Positions 20,871 to 29,044 of a stretch of 64,000 nt of DNA are shown one piece after another. Positions within the stretch are counted from its first letter, which is position 1. Each line of letters opens with the position of its first letter. Made by a program: the position numbers and the translations under genes. Below the pieces are notes generated by a model, which searched no databases, was not told the origin of the DNA, and saw only the letters and a list, made by a program, of their open reading frames with translations. Origin of the DNA: Desulfuromonas sp. (GTDB lineage: Bacteria > Desulfobacterota > Desulfuromonadia > Desulfuromonadales > Geopsychrobacteraceae); NCBI GenBank assembly GCA_002868865.1, contig PKUC01000073.1, positions 1 to 64,000 of the forward strand, written 5' to 3'.

Positions 20871-21728
20871 ATGCTGGAAAAGAAACCTGTACTGTTTATG
20901 ATTCTGGCAACCCTGGCTATCCTGGTCGGGACGGCCGTAACCATGGTTCTGCCCTTCGTCTGGGTCAACACCGCCGCGGACCGAATCGAGGGTGTGACCC
21001 CCTACACCCCGCTGCAGCAGGAAGGTCGCGACATCTACATTCGCGAAGGGTGCAACAACTGCCATACCCAGACCGTCCGCCCCCTGGTGGCCGAAGTGTT
21101 GCGCTATGGCGATTACTCAAAATCGGGTGAATTTGTTTACGATCGGCCCTTTTTATGGGGATCGAAACGCACCGGTCCCGATCTGGCGCGCCTCGGCGGC
21201 AAGTATCCCGACGCGTGGCACTACAAACATATGAAGTCACCCCGGTCTATGGTCCCCAAGACCAACATGCCGGACTATCCCTGGTTGAATGATAATCCAC
21301 TCGATCCCGACGTGATCAGAAACAAGATGGAAACCCTCGGCTTCCCTTACGATGACGAGCAGATCGCCGATTTGACCGGCAAAACAGAAATGGACGCGAT
21401 GGTTGCCTACCTGCAGAAGCTCGGCAGCGACATCCCCTGGCGCAAGGCTGCGGAAACCACCATCGTCGGTGACCTGACCAACCCTTTCCCCGGTGATGCC
21501 GCAGCGATCAGCGCTGGCCAAGCGATCTACGCCAGTAACTGTGCAGCCTGTCACGGAGATAACCGTGAAGGAATGATCGGCCCGGAGCTGACCGATATGG
21601 GGATGGAGGATGCTGAACTGTATCAGGTGCTGCACAACGGAATCCCCGATGGTGGCATGCCCGGCTTTTCCAACCTCGGTTCGACCAAGGTCTGGCAGCT
21701 GGTCAATTTCCTGAACAGTGGGCAATAA
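20871..21728 (+). CDS. ccoO: cbb3 oxidase subunit II (CcoO) with an extra C-terminal cytochrome c domain
   Basis: N-terminal TM and CNNCHTQTVRPL...GPDLARLGGKYPDAWHYKHM (CcoO); second domain ISAGQAIYASNCAACHGDNREGMIGPELT. Confidence 0.92.
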   Translation: MLEKKPVLFMILATLAILVGTAVTMVLPFVWVNTAADRIEGVTPYTPLQQEGRDIYIREGCNNCHTQTVRPLVAEVLRYGDYSKSGEFVYDRPFLWGSKRTGPDLARLGGKYPDAWHYKHMKSPRSMVPKTNMPDYPWLNDNPLDPDVIRNKMETLGFPYDDEQIADLTGKTEMDAMVAYLQKLGSDIPWRKAAETTIVGDLTNPFPGDAAAISAGQAIYASNCAACHGDNREGMIGPELTDMGMEDAELYQVLHNGIPDGGMPGFSNLGSTKVWQLVNFLNSGQ

Positions 21729-21732
21729 TCCG

Positions 21733-21873
21733 ATGGATTGGGCATCCATACTCTATCTCGGAGTGACCTTCGGCCTGTTCGCCGTCTTTGCGCTGATCGT
21801 GGTACGCACCTACAACAAAAAGAGCAAAGACCGCAACGAATCGGCCAAATACAGGATGCTGGACGACGATTAA
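21733..21873 (+). CDS. ccoQ: CcoQ-like small membrane protein (46 aa)
   Basis: My translation: MDWASILYLGVTFGLFAVFALIVVRTYNKKSKDRNESAKYRMLDDD*; sits between ccoO and ccoP. Confidence 0.75.
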   Translation: MDWASILYLGVTFGLFAVFALIVVRTYNKKSKDRNESAKYRMLDDD

Positions 21874-21918
21874 CCTTGCGCCGATCTGCAACAGAGCGCC
21901 CTTGGAGGATTTACACAT

Positions 21919-22380
21919 ATGAGCGACAAGCACCAACAAGACCATGCTGACGGTATCGCCGAAGCGGGAAAACCGGCACCCGGCTACTTTTATGTTCTTT
22001 ACTTCGGCCTGATCATCTGGGGCATTATCTTTATCGCCTACTTTCTCCTGAGCGGCTGGAGTTCTGATGCCGAATTCCAACAAAAAATGGCCGCCCACAC
22101 CGGACAACCGGTTGAAACGTCGTCTGCCGCACCGGCCGCGGTGCCACAATCCTCTCCCGGACAGACTCTTTATGCAGACAACTGTTCAGGATGCCACGGC
22201 GCTGATGCCACCGGCGGATTTGGTACCGATCTGACAGCTGCCACCTACCAGTACGGAAAAACAGCAGAACAGGTGCGGGAAAGCATCACCGCAGGACGGG
22301 GAGATTCGATGCCCCCCTTCGACGGCCAGTTCTCTGAAAATGAGCTCGCCGCCCTCGTCGATTTTCTGCTGGCCCTTTAA
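21919..22380 (+). CDS. ccoP: CcoP-like subunit with one heme c motif
   Basis: One TM helix (YVLYFGLIIWGIIFIAYFLL) plus one CSGCH domain (LYADNCSGCHGADATGGFGTDLT). Confidence 0.85.
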   Translation: MSDKHQQDHADGIAEAGKPAPGYFYVLYFGLIIWGIIFIAYFLLSGWSSDAEFQQKMAAHTGQPVETSSAAPAAVPQSSPGQTLYADNCSGCHGADATGGFGTDLTAATYQYGKTAEQVRESITAGRGDSMPPFDGQFSENELAALVDFLLAL

Positions 22381-22443
22381 CCTTCAGGATCCGGGGCAGG
22401 CGTTCTGAATGATCGGCGCCTGCCCTACTCCTCTATCGATCAT

Positions 22444-23706
22444 ATGACCGATTCACCATTCAGGCTCTCACTCCTTGCACCGTGGAGACGCTCTTTTCAG
22501 GGGCTCTGCACCGTGCTGATCCTGCTGACCCCCTGGATCAGTGTTGAGGGAGTCGGCCTGCTGCGGATCGACCTCGCCAGCCTGACCATCCACTTCGGCG
22601 GCCAGATCCTGCGCATCGAAGAGCTCTACCTGCTGCTGATCTTCAGCCTGCTGTTCGGGGTCGCTTTTCTTCTGATCACCATGGTGTTCGGCCGTGTCTG
22701 GTGCGGCTGGGCCTGTCCACAGACCACCCTGACAGATCTGGCCGACGGATTCTGTCAGCTCGTTGGGCTCACTAACGAACGTAACCGCCTGCAGGGCACA
22801 CTCGTCAGAAAGCTGTTGGCGCACCTATTTTTTCTGCTGCTCGCCCTGCTGGTCGGAGCCAATCTGGTGTGGTACTTCGTCCCGCCTCAGCGCTTTTTTT
22901 CCGAGCTCTTGCAGGGCACACTGCATACGGGTGCGGGGATCAGCTGGGCCAGTATCACCCTCATCGTTTATCTCGATCTGGCGTTGATCAGACGGCTGAT
23001 GTGCAGCGATTTCTGCCCCTACGGTCGCTTTCAAACCGCGCTGGCAGACGAGGGCACACTGACCCTCCATCTACCGGTCGAAGAATCGTACCGTTGCATC
23101 GAGTGCAATTCGTGCGTCAACGTCTGCCCCATGAGCATCGATATCCGTGAAGGGTTTCAGATCGAATGCATCAATTGTGGGCGCTGCCTGGATGCCTGCC
23201 GTAAAATCATGGCTCCGGGCAAACAACCGGGCCTGATTTACTACCATTTCGGCACTGAAGGCCACGGAGTCCGCGCCCTGTTCAACCCGCGCACCCTGCT
23301 CCTTGGTCTGGTGACGATTGTTTTAACCGTAACACTGCTCTATTCCGTATCCCACCGGCAGACGGTCTCACTGAAGGTATCTGTATCGCATCTGGTGGCC
23401 GCCAGGATTCTTCCCGATGGTCAGCTGGCGACATTTTTCAACACCTGGGTCAATAACCGGTCGGCTGAACCGGCCTCCTATCGCCTGATCGCTCGAACCA
23501 CACCGGAACACTCCCCCCTGACCCTGCGCGGCCAGTCCCTTGAGTTAAACCTGAAACCGGGAGAAAACCAGAAACTCGATGTGGTCCTCCTCTCCGAAAA
23601 CAACCCGAATGGGGTCGATGTTGAATTTGTACTGATCGACAACAGCAACCAGGCAACAGCCTTGACCGCAGCACGGGTCACTCCGGTGGATAGGAGCAGC
23701 AACTGA
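22444..23706 (+). CDS. ccoG: Cytochrome c oxidase accessory protein CcoG/FixG
   Basis: GRVWCGWACPQTTLTDL, CIECNSCVNVCPMSIDIREGFQIECINCGRCLDAC ferredoxin motifs; Ig-like C-terminal domain. Confidence 0.95.
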   Translation: MTDSPFRLSLLAPWRRSFQGLCTVLILLTPWISVEGVGLLRIDLASLTIHFGGQILRIEELYLLLIFSLLFGVAFLLITMVFGRVWCGWACPQTTLTDLADGFCQLVGLTNERNRLQGTLVRKLLAHLFFLLLALLVGANLVWYFVPPQRFFSELLQGTLHTGAGISWASITLIVYLDLALIRRLMCSDFCPYGRFQTALADEGTLTLHLPVEESYRCIECNSCVNVCPMSIDIREGFQIECINCGRCLDACRKIMAPGKQPGLIYYHFGTEGHGVRALFNPRTLLLGLVTIVLTVTLLYSVSHRQTVSLKVSVSHLVAARILPDGQLATFFNTWVNNRSAEPASYRLIARTTPEHSPLTLRGQSLELNLKPGENQKLDVVLLSENNPNGVDVEFVLIDNSNQATALTAARVTPVDRSSN

Positions 23707-23707
23707 T

Positions 23708-24163
23708 ATGGCCAGAGCGCAGACAAGTATCTACAAACCGCTGATCTTTATCCTGCTGCTCAGTTTCCTCGCGTTTTCGGCCTGGTCAGCATGGCAGGCC
23801 AGCCATCTCGGCAGTCAGGTTACCGATCGCGATTACTACAGCAAGGGGCTGAAATACAACACCACGCTGGTTGAAAAACGGGCCGCAGAAGTCCTAGGCT
23901 GGACCGTCACCCCGCAGATTGATCAGCGTACCCTGACACTCGCACTGCACGACACACACCGGGACCCGGTTTCGGGAGCGCAGGTCGAAATCAGTTTTTA
24001 TCATCCCACTCTGCCCGAAGATGCCATATTTCCCCTCTCTGAAGTTGCGGCAGGACGCTATCAGCTCGACCTCCCCGCTGATCTGTCGGGCTCAGTACGC
24101 GCCGCGGTCCGCTTTGAACGGGACCAGGCCCGCCTTACCCGCCAGATGCAGATCAATTTCTGA
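23708..24163 (+). CDS. ccoH: FixH/CcoH family protein
   Basis: N-terminal TM, VTDRDYYSKGLKYNTTLVEKRAAE; position between ccoG and ccoI. Confidence 0.85.
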   Translation: MARAQTSIYKPLIFILLLSFLAFSAWSAWQASHLGSQVTDRDYYSKGLKYNTTLVEKRAAEVLGWTVTPQIDQRTLTLALHDTHRDPVSGAQVEISFYHPTLPEDAIFPLSEVAAGRYQLDLPADLSGSVRAAVRFERDQARLTRQMQINF

Positions 24164-24166
24164 TCG

Positions 24167-26569
24167 ATGACAGATAACGATCTCTGCATTCACTGCGATC
24201 TGCCGATCCCGCCCAAAGATCTGGTGGTCGAACAAGAAAATGATCATCAGCTCAGATTCTGCTGTCATGGCTGCCGTGGAGCCTATCTGATTATTCGCGG
24301 AGCGGGGCTCGACACCTTCTACCGCCGCAAAGATCGCCAGGCAGGAACCCTGAAAGAAGCCTACGATACCCGCTTTGACGATGAATACCTGCAGCGGTTT
24401 ATTCGCCCCCATGGCGACCAGGCCGAAATCAGCCTGATCGTTGATGGCATCCGCTGCGCCAGTTGCATCTGGCTGATCGAGCACCTGCTCGGCCCAAGTC
24501 ATGGTATCGAGACCGTCAAGGTCAACTTCGCCACCCACCGAGTACTGATCCGCTTTAAACCAGAGAGGATCACTCCGGCGGAAATCTGTCGGCAGATCTC
24601 GAACATCGGCTACCTACCCCGCCCTTTCAACCTCGATGAACTGCAGCGCTCTTCGGATCAGGAGAGACGCAACCTGATGTACAGGTTCGGGACCGCGGCG
24701 TTTCTATCGATGCAGTTGATGGGCTTTTCGCTGGCTCTCTATGGCGGATATTTTCGAGGAATCGATCCGACAACCCGTCAACTGCTGCAGATTTTCGCCG
24801 CCATCGTCACCACACCGGTGGTGCTTTATTCCGGCTACCCCTTTCTCCGCGGTGCCTATCACAGCGTACGCAACCGCATGCCCAATATGGATCTGCTGAT
24901 TGCTCTCGGCAGTCTCTCTGCCTACGGTTACAGCCTCTACGCCCTAACTATTGATGCAGAAGTCTATTTTGATACAGCGGCAATGATCATCACCCTGATA
25001 CTGGCGGGTCGTCTGTTTGAAAGTGGTGCCCGCCGAAAAGCTGCAGCCGGCGTTGATAAACTCCTGCAACTGGCCCCGGCCCGCGCAACCCTGATCGGCC
25101 CATCCGGGACGGCTGAGACGGTGGACAGCCATCAGCTTCAGGTCGGTGACCAGATCAAGGTCTCTGCGGGAGAACGCTTTGCCACCGATGGTCGCATCGT
25201 CTCTGGCAGAACGGAAATAGATGAGGCCGCAGTCACCGGAGAGCCGCTTCCAGTAACCCGGGAGCCGGGCAGCTTTGTCAGTGCGGGAACATTAAACATA
25301 ACCGGAAGTCTTACTGTCGAAGTCACTGCAATTGCGGCACATTCGTTCATCGCCAAGGTTGCTGAGATGGTCGAGCAGGCGCAGGCGCGGAAAGCGCCGG
25401 TACAGGGTCTGGCCGACCGCGTAGCCACCCTGTTTATTCCCTTTGTGATTCTGATTGCCCTGGCAACCTACCTGTTCTGGTTAGGGCATCCGGATGCATT
25501 GATGCATGCCATTACCGTGCTGGTCGTTGCCTGTCCCTGCGCCTTGGGTCTGGCGACACCGACTGCTGTAATGGTCGCAACCGGCCGCGCTGCGGAATCC
25601 GGAATCCTGTTTCGCGGTGGCGATGTCCTTGAGTCCTGCGCCACGATCACGACTGTGGCCTTCGATAAAACCGGAACCTTAACCAGCGGTAAGCCCGCCG
25701 TCGTTGATATGCTGCCGCATGACTGTCAGCCGAATGAACTGCTGAGCATTGCTGCCACGGCTGAATCGACCAGCGCACATCCCCTGGCTATCGGCATTCT
25801 CGCCGAAGCACAACGACGAAATATCCCTTTCAGACAAGACACTACCAGTACAACGTACCCCGGACGCGGGATCAAAACGAAGCTTCCAGACTCGACCCTG
25901 CTGGCTGGAAGCTGTCGTTTTCTGACCGATGAGGGGATCAAGGTACCGCAGAGCTGTAATGTATCGAACAGCGAAGTCCATCTGGCCGAACAGGGACATT
26001 ATCGCGGGGCCATCAAACTGAATGATCAGCTGAGAGCCGAAGCGCCTCACCTGCTGAAAACGCTTCATAGATGCAGCATCACAACCCTGCTCCTCACCGG
26101 AGACCATCCCAACAACGCTGAAGCCATCGCCAATCAGCTCCATATCGAACAGTGGCATGCCGAGTTGACCCCACAAGAGAAAGCACAACAGATCGAAGAA
26201 CTCATCCGGCAAGGTGAATCGGTGATGATGGTAGGCGACGGGATCAATGACGCACCAAGCCTCACGGCGGCTACCGTCGGCTGTGCACTGGCCGGCAGCA
26301 CCGATATCGCCGTGGAGAGCGCAGATCTGATCCTGTCACGTCCCGATCTGAATAGCATCGCCTTCGCATTGCAGATCGGCCGCAGCAGCCTGAAAATCAT
26401 CCGTCAAAACCTGATCTGGGCGTTTACCTATAACCTGGTGGCCATTCCCCTCGCCGCAAGTGGTAAACTGCTACCCGCCTACGGAGCCGCAGCGATGGCG
26501 ATCAGCTCTATCTGCGTGGTCACCAACTCCCTGCGCCTTAAAAACCTCAAGGACTCAACGGCATGCTGA
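24167..26569 (+). CDS. ccoI: Cu-translocating P-type ATPase CcoI/FixI
   Basis: CIHCDLPIPPKDL...FCCHGCRGAY; HMA-like CASCIWLIEHLL; CPCALGLATP; DKTGTLTSGKP; GDGINDAPSL. Confidence 0.95.
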   Translation: MTDNDLCIHCDLPIPPKDLVVEQENDHQLRFCCHGCRGAYLIIRGAGLDTFYRRKDRQAGTLKEAYDTRFDDEYLQRFIRPHGDQAEISLIVDGIRCASCIWLIEHLLGPSHGIETVKVNFATHRVLIRFKPERITPAEICRQISNIGYLPRPFNLDELQRSSDQERRNLMYRFGTAAFLSMQLMGFSLALYGGYFRGIDPTTRQLLQIFAAIVTTPVVLYSGYPFLRGAYHSVRNRMPNMDLLIALGSLSAYGYSLYALTIDAEVYFDTAAMIITLILAGRLFESGARRKAAAGVDKLLQLAPARATLIGPSGTAETVDSHQLQVGDQIKVSAGERFATDGRIVSGRTEIDEAAVTGEPLPVTREPGSFVSAGTLNITGSLTVEVTAIAAHSFIAKVAEMVEQAQARKAPVQGLADRVATLFIPFVILIALATYLFWLGHPDALMHAITVLVVACPCALGLATPTAVMVATGRAAESGILFRGGDVLESCATITTVAFDKTGTLTSGKPAVVDMLPHDCQPNELLSIAATAESTSAHPLAIGILAEAQRRNIPFRQDTTSTTYPGRGIKTKLPDSTLLAGSCRFLTDEGIKVPQSCNVSNSEVHLAEQGHYRGAIKLNDQLRAEAPHLLKTLHRCSITTLLLTGDHPNNAEAIANQLHIEQWHAELTPQEKAQQIEELIRQGESVMMVGDGINDAPSLTAATVGCALAGSTDIAVESADLILSRPDLNSIAFALQIGRSSLKIIRQNLIWAFTYNLVAIPLAASGKLLPAYGAAAMAISSICVVTNSLRLKNLKDSTAC

Positions 26570-26715
26570 CATCTATTCTGTTGCTGATTTTTCTGTCGTT
26601 CTGTATAGGCACCGGGGTGTGGCTGTTTTTTCTCTACTCGGTCAAAAGGGGGGAGTTTGACGACATCGAAGGGCCCAAGTACCGGATGATGGATGACGAG
26701 GACGAAGAACAGTGA
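26563..26715 (+). CDS. ccoS: CcoS-like cbb3 oxidase maturation protein (50 aa)
   Basis: My translation: MLTSILLLIFLSFCIGTGVWLFFLYSVKRGEFDDIEGPKYRMMDDEDEEQ*; overlaps the ccoI stop. Confidence 0.88.
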   Translation: MLTSILLLIFLSFCIGTGVWLFFLYSVKRGEFDDIEGPKYRMMDDEDEEQ

Positions 26716-27380
26716 TCGACCCGTTAATCAGTCTGGCCTTCATCACCGGTTTTGCCGGTTCGGCGCACTGTATCGGCATGTGTGGTGGTGTGGTGACGGC
26801 CCTCTCGCTCAGTGAAGATGGACGCCGTGGCGGGTTGCTGTTTCACCTGCTATACAACATCGGGCGGACCCTGACCTATGGACTGATCGGCTTCGGGGTG
26901 GGCTGGCTCGGCTCTGCCATGGCCTATCGACAGTCGTTTCAGGAGATCACCCACTGGATACTGCTGGGCACCGACCTGTTGATTATCCTCGTTGGCCTCG
27001 GCAGCGCCGGTCTGTTCCAGAAGATAAATATCATGTCCCTTGAGGTTGCGACACCGGTCCACATGATGGTGCGGTCGGTTAAAGGCCTGCACCGTTTCCC
27101 CCCCGCCCTTTCGGCTCTGCCGCTGGGAGTGATCTTTGGATTTTTGCCCTGCGGATTTCTCTACGCCATGGCCATGACGGCAGCACAGAGCGCCGATCCC
27201 TTTCTCGGCGCATGGATCATGATCGTCTTCGGTCTTGGCACTATGCCGGCCCTGTTTCTGATCGGCAGCGCAGCGCAGTGGTTTAGTTCACAGCGCCGCT
27301 GGATGCTGCAACTGGCAGGATTTCTTGTTGCGCTCATGGGTGGCTACAACCTGAGTCGTCACCTGAATCTATTTTTTTGA
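26712..27380 (+). CDS. Sulfite exporter TauE/SafE-type membrane protein (cbb3-associated)
   Basis: GTG start overlapping ccoS stop; FITGFAGSAHCIGMCGGVVTALSL; FGFLPCGFLYAM. Confidence 0.85.
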   Translation: MIDPLISLAFITGFAGSAHCIGMCGGVVTALSLSEDGRRGGLLFHLLYNIGRTLTYGLIGFGVGWLGSAMAYRQSFQEITHWILLGTDLLIILVGLGSAGLFQKINIMSLEVATPVHMMVRSVKGLHRFPPALSALPLGVIFGFLPCGFLYAMAMTAAQSADPFLGAWIMIVFGLGTMPALFLIGSAAQWFSSQRRWMLQLAGFLVALMGGYNLSRHLNLFF

Positions 27381-28286
27381 AGGTGCTGCGTTCTCTGACA
27401 GCACCGGCACAAAGCGTGAGGTGTCCAGATCCCACGCGTACCCACCTGCCTCCCATATCGCCTCAATCTGATCCCACTCCCGATGCATTTCTTCTGAACC
27501 GTCCAGCCAGTCGGATACGTTGAGGATCTCCAGATCGTCGATCACCCCATCACCGTTGTCATCCACCCAATGTCGCCGAACAACAGTCATTGGTGCCATT
27601 GAATCGATCACTGCAGAGCTGCGTTGGTTCTGAGCATGAACAATCAACTCACCGGAGATCACCACCTGCGTTGCGGGCTCCAGATCCGCGGAGAGGTCGA
27701 CAAGATAGCTGATACCAATCCTGTTTTGGGGCTTGCGCATCATCCAGCGCGCCACACCCTCTTCAGAATTCCAACTGGACACCGCCGGAACTGCATTGAC
27801 CAGCCTGACTCCTCTTGGCAAAACTTCCTTGATGATAGCTCCGGTCAAGGGCTGCTCGACAGACACATCCAGACGAACCAGTACGCGGCTACCGGGGGCT
27901 GCATTGTGTGGCACCGTTCGCTGTGCATGCATCCCTACCATCACATCTTCCGTGGACAAAAACCACCATGCGGCACCGCTTGCAATAACGAACAGAAGAA
28001 ACAGCAAAACCCATCGGTGGCTTATAGGTCGCGGCGCTGCGCATGGTACCGGCGAATCTTCCTCGGCGGTAACGATATCGGTCAGATCGACATCGAGGGC
28101 CTCCGCGAGTTTAACCGCGTTGTCGCGGCGCATCGACGGATAGCGCCTGTTCTCCCACCGCGAAACCGTGTCAGTGGTCACACCGACAACTTTGGCGACA
28201 TACAGTTGGGTCAGCTGTTTCTGTTCTCTGATGCGGCGGATCGACCGGCCATCAACAGCAACAGAAGGTGACTCGGTTTGGCTCAT
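27369..28286 (-). CDS. Membrane-anchored XRE-family regulator with extracytoplasmic domain and EF-hand-like loop
   Basis: SIRRIREQKQLTQLYVAKVVGVTTDTVSRWENRR HTH; TM RWVLLFLLFVIASGAAWWFL; C-terminal DDNGDGVIDDLE. Start at MSQTESPS. Confidence 0.8.
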   Translation of the reverse strand: MSQTESPSVAVDGRSIRRIREQKQLTQLYVAKVVGVTTDTVSRWENRRYPSMRRDNAVKLAEALDVDLTDIVTAEEDSPVPCAAPRPISHRWVLLFLLFVIASGAAWWFLSTEDVMVGMHAQRTVPHNAAPGSRVLVRLDVSVEQPLTGAIIKEVLPRGVRLVNAVPAVSSWNSEEGVARWMMRKPQNRIGISYLVDLSADLEPATQVVISGELIVHAQNQRSSAVIDSMAPMTVVRRHWVDDNGDGVIDDLEILNVSDWLDGSEEMHREWDQIEAIWEAGGYAWDLDTSRFVPVLSENAAPSKK

Positions 28287-28414
28287 AGTGCATCCATGAT
28301 AGAGAGGACAATCGAGGCCATAAGCAGTGGCCATCGAAGAAATAGTGCGAATTCTTTCTCTCACAATAGCAATTTTACCATTTCATAACACCCTGAAAAC
28401 ACATAAACATCACC

Positions 28415-28444
28415 CGACATCGGGTCACATGTCGACAGATGTCG
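28415..28444. promoter_or_regulatory. Candidate operator with three half-sites
   Basis: CGACAT-N8-ATGTCG-N4-ATGTCG between divergent XRE regulator and cytochrome gene. Confidence 0.55.
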
Positions 28445-28530
28445 AATGAAATGACGCCACAGATATGAAAAGATTTCGATCAGAGTTGGAAGGGAGAACC
28501 CATCCACCATTTACAAAGGAGGAATCATCA

Positions 28531-28854
28531 ATGAAAAAGTTCACTGTGCTCTGCCTGACAATCGCCCTCACCAGCATTCTGATCACGACCGTTGTTGCCA
28601 ATCAAAACGGTCCAGCAGACATTACCCTGCAGGCCAGCATGGGTGATGTCTCCTTTGACCACGCGGCACACCAGCAGAGGATCACAGACTGTGCCAGCTG
28701 CCATCATCAGGGCGCCGCAACCGGGTGTCACAGCTGTCATGATGGCAACAGCGACGCACCGAAAGCTAAAAAGATTTTTCACGACAACTGCAAAGGCTGC
28801 CACAGCACAATGAAGGCCGGACCAGTAAAATGCCGAGATTGTCACCAGAAATAG
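28531..28854 (+). CDS. Cytochrome c3/c7-family small multiheme cytochrome (four CXXCH)
   Basis: Signal peptide MKKFTVLCLTIALTSILITTVVA; CASCH, CHSCH, CKGCH, CRDCH; GGAGG SD. Confidence 0.9.
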   Translation: MKKFTVLCLTIALTSILITTVVANQNGPADITLQASMGDVSFDHAAHQQRITDCASCHHQGAATGCHSCHDGNSDAPKAKKIFHDNCKGCHSTMKAGPVKCRDCHQK

Positions 28855-28884
28855 GACCACCTCTCCATCCGAACAGCTTCACCC

Positions 28885-28919
28885 AAGAGCTCCGTTATTG
28901 CTACGGGGCTCTTTTTTTA
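28885..28919 (+). terminator. Rho-independent terminator of the cytochrome gene
   Basis: AAGAGCTCCG...CGGGGCTCTTTTTTT. Confidence 0.8.
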
Positions 28920-29044
28920 GGAACAAAATCACCACAGAATCACTTGAAATTTCAGCGCGTATTGAGTTTAATGGCGAAGATGAGAAATTTATTAGACTTG
29001 AGTTGTAGATAGATCCACCAGGGAACAGGAAGGAAACACCCCTC

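Noticed and set aside
20160-21065. 301-aa minus ORF opposite ccoN/ccoO
   Set aside because: Antisense to strongly supported oxidase subunits.
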